From contig CM072512.1 in the NCBI GenBank assembly GCA_036898135.1, positions 20,404,458 through 20,468,457 on the forward strand: a stretch of 64,000 nt of DNA, given 5' to 3'. The position numbers and the translations under genes were made by a program. Shown piece by piece: positions 12,401 through 22,859 of this stretch. How positions within the stretch are numbered: the stretch's first letter is position 1; the number at the start of each line of letters is the position of its first letter. This stretch comes from Oncomelania hupensis (Eukaryota; Mollusca; Gastropoda; Littorinimorpha; Pomatiopsidae). The notes beneath the pieces were generated by a model. That model did no database searches. It was not told where the DNA came from and saw nothing but the letters and a program-made list of their open reading frames with translations.

Positions 12401-13480
12401 TATTCACCTGCTGTCAGCGTTCTTCTTTTGCCTCGCAACTATCTAGCCCAAAGATGCACTCGAGATGAGCAGACGAGATTAAAATCAAGAGACTCGTGGT
12501 ACATTCAAGTTCAGGCGCAAATGGTGGTCCCTGCTTGGTTGTCTCTGTATAGTCCGCAACGTCGTTGACGTCACTTACACTAATTCCTACAACATTCACA
12601 GTAATGAACTTGATAGCATTCTTTAAATGAGAGTTCTGAGCACGTCTTCTTGGGATGGAAGCGTGCGCTATACATGCGGACATTGGACTGGATTGGACTG
12701 AAGGCTCTAGCTAGGTATGGCTATCGTCCGCTGTACTCGTCATTCAGTTTCCATGCAATATACCCAATGTTTGCCTTCCTCTTTAGAGGGATCAGTGCAT
12801 GCCTGTAAGTGATATTGCATGTCTTGACTCAATTTAGTCCTCTACGGAGACATCTGCTAGGGGTAAACCTTAGACCTTGAAATGAAAAACATCAAAGATC
12901 AACCTACACTGACCTTACGGCAGCATACACTGGCGTTATGGCAACTTTAATCATAAATAATAATGAAAGTTGATTTTATATCGCAGTTTCCTGGTCTACG
13001 TTCAGGTACACTGCGCTTTACAGTAAACCCTTTGTAAAACCTTCACTGTCTTTAGGAACAAGTAGGAGTAATATTAATTATTTAAGGGTTCATGGAACAA
13101 TGTTAATAGTTGGAATATATATGTTTTGTACTCAGATGAAGTTTTTGTAGTATTATATGTAGTTCTGATATTATTCAAGGTCCAGAAATAACCAAATCTG
13201 TCGCAGATAAATGTTTATATTGGGTGAACAGTTCAGACAGTATTTTGTTTCATCACATATATTTGATTTTTGTTACACTTGCCTCAAGTTCACACACATC
13301 TTCCTTCTACTTCTCTACCCCCATAAAAAACATGTTACCCCAGTAGTCCGAACTAATGGTAGTATATATAGACGGTTGAAGTTAACGAGTGTAACATTCA
13401 GAAATAGTATTCTTTTGTTCTAGTTGCGTTATATATTATAGTTACGACTACTGTGTTAAAAGCTACGTTTACACGGCTTA
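9500..13480. other. No gene seen
   Basis: Several frames of 60-130 codons lie here, including both strands of 10345-10626 and 12073-12683. None shows a motif, consistent codon bias or paired splice sites, and opposite-strand frames are equally open. Near 12955-13025 a TTTATATCGC...GCGCTTTACAG pattern may be a decayed retroelement end. Confidence 0.4.
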
Positions 13481-13483
13481 TGT

Positions 13484-13529
13484 CAGTACAACTTATGTTA
13501 ATCTGATGAATAAAAATTGATGCAACAAC
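13484..13529 (+). repeat. 46-bp dispersed motif (copy 1)
   Basis: CAGTACAACTTATGTTAATC, then TGATGAATAAAAATTGATGC and AACAAC. Close matches occur at 15060-15104 and, inverted, at 39731-39774. It contains AATAAA and looks like the end of an unidentified element. Confidence 0.6.
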
Positions 13530-13789
13530 GTTTTAGATTGGGATGGTCTATTGCAATAATATAGTTGTAATTGGGAGCTGATATCCTCCTTTTGATCTGC
13601 TCAACATAGTTTCGTTACCCATTTGGTTGCTGTCAAGACTGGATAAACTGTTGACTTTGTGTGTTATTCTTGTGCACAATACAGTAATGTTGCTTATCAT
13701 TTCCGAAAGATAGGTCAGTAGGTCCCAACTGAAGTCTGCTGGGTTTGGATATTGTTTTTACTTTTTGTTGTGTGGGTATGTGTGTACGT

Positions 13790-13813
13790 GAGTGCGCGTG
13801 CGTGCGAGCGGGC

Positions 13814-13842
<29 letters not shown>
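13790..13842. repeat. (GT)n-rich tract
   Basis: GTGC-rich sequence passing into about 14 GT units. Confidence 0.9.
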
Positions 13843-13844
<2 letters not shown>

Positions 13845-14539
13845 CGTATATATGTGACGTGAGTCTGTGCATGTGTGTGCTTGCTAAACACGTTTGTTAC
13901 CATGCGTGCGTGCATTTGGTGTTTGCAAGCGCACGTTTTATATGTGTGAATTCTACTTTTGACCTCTTAATGTAAACATTAGTCATATCTGCTACTGTTA
14001 TATGACTTCTTTTTTGTTCTTTATACTTGATCGAAGACGATGACGAGCACATATATGATAACACTAATTAAATGTTCACAGTGTGGTGCATCTCTTGCAA
14101 TTCGTAACCAGCTCACCAGACCCGAACAGCTTGATGAGCAAGATAAGCAAAAGATGAAGATGTAAATTTTCGGATTTTCCAACATTTTTATCCATAGAGA
14201 TGAATTACGAGTCCAGTTGTCAGTAAAAGCACGACAACCGTGGCTCAGCGCCAACGGGGTCAAGGGGGCCAAGGTAATGCAACAAATCCCACATACTCGG
14301 CACAGAAATATTGTTGTATTTTAAATTTAATTGGTTCGGTTTCATTATGATATTAAATACAATTTTAATTGTTGCATACACAAGCGTATTTTTAGTTCCC
14401 GAGCTGTATAGCTGTGGAACTATTGTTTTTGGCTTTGTCCGTCCGTCCGGCGTCCGTTTGGAGGTGACATTTGCGCACTTTTCTTTGAAACTAATGGACG
14501 GATTTCTTTGAAACTTTGTGTTTAGTTAGGAAGTAGTGA

Positions 14540-15053
14540 ACCCTACCAGGGAACAGATTGCTCTACCCCTATGCTGACTGTGCCTTCATGATCTGCAAGA
14601 GCATCTGACATGATGCGCTCTAGGAAGATGTTGAAGAGTGTTGGAGAGAGTAGGCATCCTTAACGCACACCGATTGTTGTTCTGAACCAGTTCCCGATGG
14701 TGCTGTTGTGGAGGACTGCACTGGTAGCCTTGTCATACAGGCTTTTGATGACTTCAATAATTTTAGGGCTGATGTTGTACACTTTCATTGTTGCCCATAG
14801 AGCTGCATGCCAGACTCGGTCAAACGCCTTCTTGAAGTCTGTGAACACATGATATAGATGTTGTTGGTGCTGTAAGTATTTCTCACAGATTATTCTGAGG
14901 TTGAAAATCTGTTCAGTGGTACATCGCCCTGCCCTGAATCCTGCTTGTTCTTCAGCTATGATTTGTTCAGCTTGGGGTTTCAACCTGTTGAGTATTATTT
15001 TCAGGAGGACCACGCTGGGATGGCTGATGAGGCTGATGGTGCGGTAATTTTAA
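14540..15053 (-). pseudogene. LINE reverse transcriptase fragment (LINE family 1)
   Basis: The minus-strand frame from 15053 starts NYRTISLISH and continues through EEQAGFRAGRCTTEQI, FTDFKKAFDRVWH (RT motif A with its catalytic Asp) and GNWFRTTIGVR. A TAA then replaces the Gln expected in the conserved VRQGCLLSP motif. The frame resumes after it as GCLLSPTLFNIFLERIMSDA. Homology ends just before the position where the catalytic F/YADD motif should follow. The copy lacks its endonuclease, ADD motif and C terminus, so it cannot be active. The family resembles the RTE/jockey-like non-LTR elements common in marine invertebrates; the exact clade is inference. Confidence 0.93.
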
Positions 15054-15059
15054 TTTATC

Positions 15060-15104
15060 ACTACAACTTCTGTTAATCTGATGAATAAAAATTGATCCAA
15101 CAAC
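15060..15104 (+). repeat. 46-bp dispersed motif (copy 2)
   Basis: ACTACAACTTCTGTTAATCT followed by GATGAATAAAAATTGATCCA and ACAAC, nearly matching 13484-13529. It directly abuts the RT fragment. Confidence 0.6.
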
Positions 15105-15355
15105 AAAAAAAAGGGAACAAAAACAAATATGCATATCAGGTAATTTGTAGTGGTTTTTTTTTCCTTCTTATCCCATTTTCTCCCAAACTACCGGAGGGAT
15201 TTGGTTCACGTTTGGTATGTACTTTTAATTTAACCGTGCCTTCAAGGTAAAACCAAACTTATACAAATCGAGTAATGTCATTTTTTTTTAACAATTTTTT
15301 TTAAATTTGTTTGTACAGATGCCTTGAGCTTTACACGAAACTATGGTGTATTGAG

Positions 15356-15403
15356 TGACGTCATCGTGTGACGTCATCGTGTGACGTCATCATGGTGACG
15401 TCA
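15356..15403. promoter_or_regulatory. Four tandem TGACGTCA palindromes (CRE-like)
   Basis: Perfect TGACGTCA octamers lie at 15356, 15369, 15382 and 15396, spaced 13, 13 and 14 bases. TGACGTCA is the full cAMP-response element bound by CREB/ATF factors (established knowledge). Here it forms part of a short tandem repeat inside repetitive DNA, so regulatory activity is unproven. Confidence 0.6.
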
Positions 15404-15479
15404 TAATGTATTATTTCTTATAATCCTATTTTCTCCAAAAACTACTGGAGGGATTTGTTCAAGATGCGTCGAGCCTGTG

Positions 15480-15487
15480 GATGGATG

Positions 15488-15518
<31 letters not shown>

Positions 15519-15562
15519 TAGATAGATTAGATAGATTAGATAGATAGATAGATTAGATAGAT

Positions 15563-15635
<73 letters not shown>

Positions 15636-15690
15636 TAGATTAGATTAGATTAGATTAGATTAGATTAGATTAGATTAGATTAGATTAGAT

Positions 15691-15725
<35 letters not shown>

Positions 15726-15741
15726 GATAGATAAGATAGAT

Positions 15742-15810
<69 letters not shown>

Positions 15811-15812
15811 CT
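15480..15812. repeat. Compound (GATA)n/(GATTA)n array
   Basis: About 330 bases of GATA tetramers mixed with GATTA pentamers. A pure GATTA block lies at about 15634-15692 and a GATAAGATA block at about 15720-15745. Confidence 0.97.
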
Positions 15813-15909
15813 CAAATGACGTCGTTGTGGTGACGTAATATTTTCATTTTCATTCAGTTATTTATTTTGCGCACTTTTCTCTGCAACTAATGGACGGATT
15901 TTATTTTAC

Positions 15910-18750
15910 TTTATTTTTTTGTTCTAACAAATGGTTGGTTTTTTGTTGTGTTTTTTGTTTTGTATGCTACATTGTCAGCTTGTTTTTAGACTGCAATGTG
16001 CTCTGCTGACGTCACTTTGACACAGAAAGTAAGAAGAGTAGTACAGTTAAGAACATTGGTACGATAGCGTACCGACTTTGTTACTGATCTGTGCTAACTG
16101 TTTTTATTGGCTGATGGCGATCATGTACCATCGGTGGGCAGAATGAGTTTTAATATTTGTATTATTTTAGCAGAAACCTGTATAGGTTCTTTCGTTGGTT
16201 CATTGATTCAAGATGTAATCCAATTACTCGCCCATTTTGGGGCGTGGAGGATACACAAACATAAGCATAACAATCATAATGCGGTGGTAAAAAAAAATTT
16301 ACAGCGACATTACTAACATTTTAACTTTAACATTCAGAAAAATAACATTATCTGATAAACGTTAGTATATCTTATTTAATGATGCGACGGTAATAGGCTA
16401 TTAGTTATAGTAGGCTTACTGGTTGTGCTTAATATTTGGTTTTGTATTTGTTTTGGTGATGTCTTTTCAACAGCGTTATTGTCTTATCATTTCGAAGAAA
16501 ACGGACATTAAAACAGCTGAACTGAACTAAAATGTTATTGGCGTTTCTTAAAGATTTTGATAAATAAGAGTCTGGCGGTACCAAGTCAAAAGACAAACTA
16601 AACTATGCAATCTTTGACCACTCCACTCTGTGGGTCCTATATTGTAAAACGAATAGTAGGCTACTAAAAGTGAATACTACATTTTCTGTATTCATAGTAT
16701 GGTGGTGTACACCTGTGAGTTCAACCATTACCCTCCACCCCTACTTTCACTCTCAGGCTTCCCCTCCTTCTACCACTAGTCTTTGTATGTTTGGTGTATT
16801 TTTGTATTTCTGGTGCGTTCTGCGCACGTTTGGCCACCCACATAGGTTTGCCAAATACTAATGTCAAGGTGACAGTCAGCCCAACATTTTTCCAACAACT
16901 GGGTGTGTTGTTTTTCTTCCTTACGTACCCACACAAATGTGTACTGCTGCTACTTTGTGTTATTAATCATCAGAATGTGTTGGGGTGTAGTAAAAGTTGT
17001 AGCGTTCCCTGACGGGATCTGGTTCCACCATACCGTTATTGTTGATAGAGTTGTGTTATTGTTTCCTGTTAATTATGCGTCTACTCTTATTTAGCGCTAT
17101 TCACATACAGCTCTCAATGTATGTCCGTTTGTCTGGTGCCTGTATGATTATTTGTATACGCTCTCTCTCTCTCTCCCTCTCTCGATCACATACATAGCTA
17201 GATTTGAGATCTATAGTGAATGTAGCATGCATATGCCAATATGAACTATTTATAGATTAAGCTACCACCTGCCTCATCTCACAGCCTATAAAAATAACCA
17301 ATCAAGTAGCCAACTAAATTCACTCACACAACGCCCAACGCAGAAAGAGACCCAGTCTTGATGCGACTTTTTTTTTGTTCTGCTTTGCTGTCAAGAAATA
17401 TTCTGTACGTTGCTGAGAGACGGATGGTGGCATTAATCATAAGTTATGTGCCGCATCGTTCTTTGTGACATGGTAGGCCTAGATGGCTATCTCCAACAAC
17501 AACTCATCGGTTGCCATGCTTCGCTGTGCCTTCTGCATGCAAGGCAGTCTGTAAAGTTGTCGCCGTCGTTGTTGCGGTTGTGATTATAATGTTGGTGATG
17601 GTGATGTTGCTCTTGTTGTCCGCTCTTTGAAACAAGGCATACTTCGTAGGGTTGTATGTCGGCCAACGGCTGAGGGCTTATCGTGTCTCAATGTGTTCTG
17701 CTGCATGAAGGTGCTTTCATCATTGTTGTTGTTGCGGGTTAGAAATCTGTATACGTTTCCAAAACCTAATCTGAATTTCCGCTTTTGGCGTGGGTTAACA
17801 TAGATTAAGCAAGAACCTATTTATCAGTTTAGTTGAACGCTGGGAGCAATATGCAACAACATAAATGTAAGCTAAATTTGTATACTCCTAAAAGATTCAT
17901 TTGGCAATGGGTACGCTCATTTTCCAAACAAACATTCTTTACGAAGTAACTGCCAAATGTAGGGCACTTTTGTGAACTGAATTTTCGTAAGGTTTATTGT
18001 TAATGAAACATAACGATAAGGAAGTAAAAAACTATAATTAGAAGAAAAGAAGGGGAAACCAACAAAGAGTAAGCAGACGACAGTATCTCAGCCTCCTTCC
18101 ATCAGCAGAATGGGACCCGAATGCGTTTTGAAAAAGGTCTGATAATTATATCGTTCTAAACAGTTAATCAAAGTCTGTCCTACATCAGTTTCCTTTGGAT
18201 AGTATTATTGTCTTCTCTGTAAACTGAGGCCTTGTCTTTTTACCTTTGTGACTGAAATCTTGCCAAGTATTCGAGACGGGATACCTACTTCTCAAGGTAG
18301 AAATGTTCTCCCTTTCATCTTGCAATCACGAAGCACAGAAGTGTGTGACAGTTTGATAGCTTGGGTTTCTTTGGGGCCCAGGATTCCTCACATAAGCAAG
18401 CAAGATGTCGGCGATCTATAATTTGTCACGAGAGTTTGTTTGTACGGGTCAGGGTGCAATAAAACGCACAGCATAGACCGCATGGGTGGTCGTGCTCTTT
18501 ATAGTCCAGTCTGCTGTTGCATGTGTGTGGCAGTCGTATGTACATGCATGTGTTAGCATATTGCAAGTGTGTGGAGAATTGTACAAAAACATTCTGATAT
18601 TATTTACAATGTAGACTATATCAAAACTTTCATGAAGAGATGTAATGCTACTATTACCCGTCTGTTGTTGTTTTTTTCTTCTTATATAAGTCGCCCTTAC
18701 ACCTTCGTCGCCAAAGACACATTTCTGGTTTTTATCGGACAATGAAGTTG
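15910..18750. other. No gene seen
   Basis: AT-rich; the frames at 16670-17094 are short and overlap one another. A short CT run lies at about 17160-17185. Confidence 0.45.
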
Positions 18751-18754
18751 TCCT

Positions 18755-19560
18755 ATCCTACCTATCCTACCTCGTAACTCCAAGCTCGTTGGGGCAACAC
18801 AGATGATCGTTTAACCAGCGTACTCCATCTTTCTCTGTCATCAGCAATCCTCATGGCTTCGCTCAATGTCAAGCCAGTCCAATCTCGAATGTTGCCCTCC
18901 CACCTCTTTCTTTGTCTCCCTCTTTCTCTGCCTCCTTGCACCGTGCCTTGCAGGATGGTCTTTGCAATGCCTGATGATATGGTGACGTAGCCATACCATC
19001 GGAGTTTCCGTTTCTTCACCACTGTGAGCAGGTCGTCGTGTTGTCAAATGGCTTGTGTAATGGTCTGTCGGACTTCGTCGCTGGTGATGTGCTCGGTATA
19101 GAAAATGTCCAGAGTCTTCTGTAGCACCTCATCTCCAGGCTTTGTATTCTTCGTTGTAGATCTGCTGTGAGGGTCCATGTTTCGCAAGCGTATAGGAAGA
19201 CTGAGATGACAAGAGAGCGCAGCAGACTTACCTTGGGATGTAGACTGATGGTCCTGTCTTTCCAAATGGGCTTCAACCTTGTCAGGGCCGCAGTTGTTTG
19301 TGCGATCCTGGAGAGGATTTCCTGTCGGGACCCATTGTCTGATACAATGGCCCCTAAATATTTGAATCTATGCACTGTGTTGAGGGATTGGCATTGAACT
19401 GTGATGTCCATGTTGATGCCATTGGTGTTTTCATCATTTTCGTCTTCTCTGCACTTGTTTCCATTCCATAGGCTCTGGAAGTGGTGTCAAGCCTCTGTAC
19501 TAGCTGTTCAAGTTCTTGTTCCTCTCCGGCCAATCCAACAAGAACAAATGCAGTTGCATT
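18755..19560 (-). pseudogene. LINE C-terminal half with (GGATA)n-type tail (LINE family 1)
   Basis: The minus strand carries the region after the RT core: GLAGEEQELEQLVQRLD, then FKYLGAIVSDNGSRQEILSR, FLYACETWTLTADLQRRIQ, then KKRKLRWYGYV, GGRERGRQRKRWEGNIRDWT and a final WSYEVG. The frame is broken by at least three shifts, near 19425, 19115 and 19045, so it is a pseudogene. The 5' break falls where the catalytic ADD motif should be (AFVLVGLAG is seen). The 3' end runs into GGATAG repeats, and the TAG stop lies inside them. No proper 3' UTR is present. Confidence 0.93.
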
Positions 19561-19590
19561 TTATTGTGTTGTATTGTATTGTATTGCTGT
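19561..19590. repeat. Short (TATTG)n run at the LINE 5' break
   Basis: About five TATTG-like pentamers directly beside the truncated 5' end of the LINE fragment. The same pentamer forms a larger array at 50439-50530. Confidence 0.8.
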
Positions 19591-20150
19591 ATGAGGATTT
19601 CCGTACCATCTGCTTTGAAATATAAAGAAGCTCACTCAATAAAGCTACCCATATAAGAAACTAATACATGGGGTGAATGATCTGAGAAAAAGATAAAACC
19701 TCTTGACAGATTTGTATTTTAATTCTTATTTGTCTTTGTCTTTTTTTTTTAAAACCAAGTCACCATTCCAACAATTCTCTCCACCTACTTAGAGGAGTTG
19801 AGAATAATAAGATCTTTCTCGAATACTGTATTTACATTTTTTTTTAAATTGGAATGTCCTCTCTTAATTCAAGACTTTTGGGTAGTGCATAGCACATTAA
19901 ACATGAATCTTATCTAATAGTCTGTGCACTGTCCACCTCTTATCATCATGGAGTGATTTCATGACAACGTCCAGGTCACAAAAAGCCAAGGCAGATCAAG
20001 CGTGATCCTCCAAGGATCAAAGTTATCCTCCTCCTCTGTTTTTCTCACCCACGAGGATTAGCCCTGCCTGGGGCGGCTGAGGTGGAGAATGGACGTCACA
20101 TCTCTTAACTTGATTGATATAGATAGGCACAGCCCAGGCTCGCTCGTAGA

Positions 20151-20345
20151 GGCCGGGTAGCTCAGTTAGTAGAGCGTCTTACTAGTAACCGAAAGGTACC
20201 TGGTTCGAATCCCGGATTGGCCAATGTGTGACCATATTATTTTCCCCTTACCATCAACTGGTTCGCTGGTGTCAGAATAATGTGACCAGTAGTCCGCCTA
20301 TATATACGCTTCGGTGTCGTGTGACTATAATCTACAGTTACACTT
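20151..20345 (+). repeat. tRNA-Thr-like SINE (SINE-F)
   Basis: The first 72 bases (20151-20222) have exactly canonical tRNA spacing: 7-base acceptor, TA, GCTC/GAGC D stem, 17-base anticodon arm, CCTGG-TTCGAAT-CCCGG T arm. The anticodon loop CTAGTAA would read AGT (Thr). The anticodon stem TCTTA/CCGAA barely pairs and the acceptor has two G-T wobbles and a mismatch, so it is unlikely to be functional. Non-tRNA sequence with two GTGACCA-containing strings and TATATATACGC continues to about 20345, which fits a SINE. Confidence 0.65.
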
Positions 20346-20349
20346 TTAG

Positions 20350-21335
20350 GCTCGCTCGCGTCAGTCAGTTGGTTGGTCAGTTGTGAACGTAAAGGTCACC
20401 CGGAGAGTCGGGTTTGGGTTTTCGTCTGTAATAGCAAAATGCTCATAAATGGTAAAATAAAATATATTGGTCAATATAATTTAGTAAACAAACAAAAAAT
20501 AACTGAATAAATAAAATAACCAATCAATCAGTAAGTACATGGAGACGTCCCACTACATCTCACAACAGGCTTTCATCCAGTGTGTTGCTGAGTACTTGTC
20601 GATTGTTTGCAATGTACTGGGATTACCACAGAATTTGAAGAAGAGTAAAAGTGGTATGATATCTAAAAAAAAATTTCACATATTTGACTGAATTTATTAT
20701 GTGGCCACTGTCCAAATCATGCAACCAGCGTGAAATTTAACTATTTTTCTTGGTTCCACTATATCTTCCTATCTCACTGTGGGTATCTCTTTTCGGTTTT
20801 CAAGTCACCTGCATAATACCAATCACACGAGTTAAGGAGAGAAAAACAATCTTCGTTTTCCGCCATTCATTTTCTACAATTATTGGTTCGATTCTGGTTC
20901 TTTTTGTTGTCGTGCTGACAGATGACTTCTCTGGGGTGTCTCTCTCACAAACCGACTTCCGTCGCCAAACAAGCACAGATCAGTCATGCGCAATGAGACA
21001 GGAAGTAGTACACTTGGGTGGATAGGTCAAATGAAAACTAACGCCGCAAAAAGTCCGTGGAATCATTCATAATTTATCATCTAATTGCTCTGTTTGTTGC
21101 GTCGTTTCATTTTTTTTTCTTTTTTTTTCTTTTTTCTTTTTTTTTACTAGGGGCGGCGGCGTACGTAGGTGATTGTTTTCAGATATAATCACTCATGCAG
21201 TCGACACTCCCCTGCTTTCCTCCCACTTTAAAAAAAATTAATATCAGGTAATCTTTCAAAGTAGTTTTGTTTCCATCAGATTTTGTGGTCGTTAGTGTAA
21301 GATTAGAAGTTGTTTTATGTTTATGATTTCGGTGA
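20350..21335. other. No gene seen
   Basis: The 20750-21025 frame has no recognisable domain. A T-rich tract lies at about 21105-21150. Confidence 0.4.
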
Positions 21336-21339
21336 GCTA

Positions 21340-21995
21340 AAAAAAACGCTGTATAACAATGATTACATAAATAAATACAAATACATTCAATGAAAAATGC
21401 ACAATAACACAGAAACCCCTAGCCCCATGCTATATAAGAATGATTACATAAATAAATACAAATACAAGCAACCAAACATGCACAATAAGAGAGAAACCCG
21501 TAGCCCCATGCTATATAAGAATGATTACATAAATAAATACAAATTCAAGCAACAAACACGCACAAGAAAACAGAAACCCCTAGCCCCATGCCATATAACA
21601 ATGATTACATAAATAAATACAAATACAAGCCATGAAACACGCACAATAAGACAGAAACCCCTAGCCCCAGGCCATATAACAATGATTACATAAATAAATA
21701 CAAATACGAGCCATGAAACACGCACAATAAGAGAGAAACCCCTAGCCCCATGCTATATAACAATGATTACATAAATAAATACAAATACGAGCCATGAAAC
21801 ACGCACAATAAGAGAGAAACCCCTAGCCCCGTGCCATATAACAATGATTACATAAATAAATACAAATACGAGCCATGAAACACGCACAATAAGACAGAAA
21901 CCCCTAGCCCCATGCCATATAACAATGATTACATAAATAAATACAAATACGAGCCACGAAACACGCACAATAAGATAGAAACCCCTAGCCCCAGG
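21340..21995. repeat. 81-bp minisatellite, about eight copies
   Basis: The string GATTACATAAATAAATACAA recurs at 21361, 21442, 21523, 21603, 21684, 21765, 21846 and 21927. Spacing is 81 bases throughout except one 80-base unit (21523-21603). Each unit also holds ACGCACAATAAGAGAGAAAC and CCCTAGCCCCATGC. Copies differ by only a few substitutions. Because 81 is divisible by three, both strands keep long open frames. The minus strand repeats a 27-residue hydrophobic unit (SWLVFVFIYVIIVIW), broken by the 80-base unit. Confidence 0.97.
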
Positions 21996-22093
21996 ATCAG
22001 CTACCGATCGTTTGTCGTATGGATTTTCAAAAACATTAACAAAAGTTCGCAAAGAAACGTTCAATTTAGATTTGTTTGCTATGCTGCGTTGTT

Positions 22094-22110
22094 GAAGCAT
22101 CCGTCCTCTG

Positions 22111-22143
<33 letters not shown>

Positions 22144-22194
22144 TCTTCTTCCCTCTCCCCACCCCTCCCTCCCCCCTCCCTCCCTCTCTCCCTA

Positions 22195-22238
<44 letters not shown>
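22094..22238. repeat. (CT)n-rich pyrimidine tract
   Basis: CTCTGT variants, then C-rich CCTCCC, then about 19 pure CT units. Confidence 0.95.
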
Positions 22239-22241
<3 letters not shown>

Positions 22242-22559
22242 ACAAGTATTAAATTTGTATGCTTGTAATGCCTATGAATGTTTATGCGATTAAACGCATC
22301 AGGAGGCATAATGTTTCCCCGGTGCTGCGGTGTTATTGGGATTAGTTCATATTGTTTGTTGTTCACCGTCAGTTGGATTACTTCATATTGTTAAGGTAAC
22401 AGAGCAGGCTCTTATGTCAGGGTCAGCATTTCATTCAGGCATAAAGATCCGGACACGTCAAACTCGGCGGTGTTTCTGGTTATTATTTTTTTTTTTTACT
22501 GCGCAAACAATTTAATGAGTGATTTATAGCAACAGAACAATACGCATGGGTGTGTGTTC

Positions 22560-22850
22560 ACGTGCTAAACAACAACACACGAACCCAGGCATAGGCGCGA
22601 ATGCACGCGCACACACATACACAAATAGGCTTACACACAAATACACACATTCACGCTTTCTCTCTCCCTCTCAAGCGCGTACACATGATTTTGCACGCAC
22701 AGTCTTATAGAATGCTTCTTGCTCAAGGGCTGCTCAGGCGCTGGACACATACACACCCGCATAAATCCACACAACCGCTTACACACACAAACACACACAC
22801 TTATACGCACACTTATACGCACACACACATACACACGCATTCAATGATTA
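22560..22850. repeat. CA-rich tract with an embedded SINE-A piece
   Basis: Interrupted CACACA and CACTTATACG units, with a SINE-A remnant (minus strand) at about 22703-22744 reading GCTCAAGGGCTGCTCAGGCG. Confidence 0.7.
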
Positions 22851-22859
22851 TTAAGAATG

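Larger units (their letters stand above)
14460..15905 (+). repeat. Dispersed AACTAnnGGAnGGATTT repeat, broken by other insertions
   Basis: A motif like AACTAATGGACGGATTT recurs at about 14488, 15190 (AACTACCGGAGGGATTT), 15443 and 15886. The first and last are preceded by the same GCGCACTTTTCT string. A LINE fragment and a GATA array separate the copies. Such 'ACT..GG..GGATTT' motifs are common in invertebrate repeat families; I cannot name this one. Confidence 0.5.

Noticed and set aside
21340..21995. CRISPR array
   Set aside because: The whole 81-bp unit is repeated with no unique spacers, and the DNA is clearly eukaryotic.
21753..22100. 115-codon minus-strand frame of repeated hydrophobic segments resembling membrane helices
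   Set aside because: It translates the 81-bp minisatellite; openness follows from the unit length, and the 80-base unit breaks the frame.
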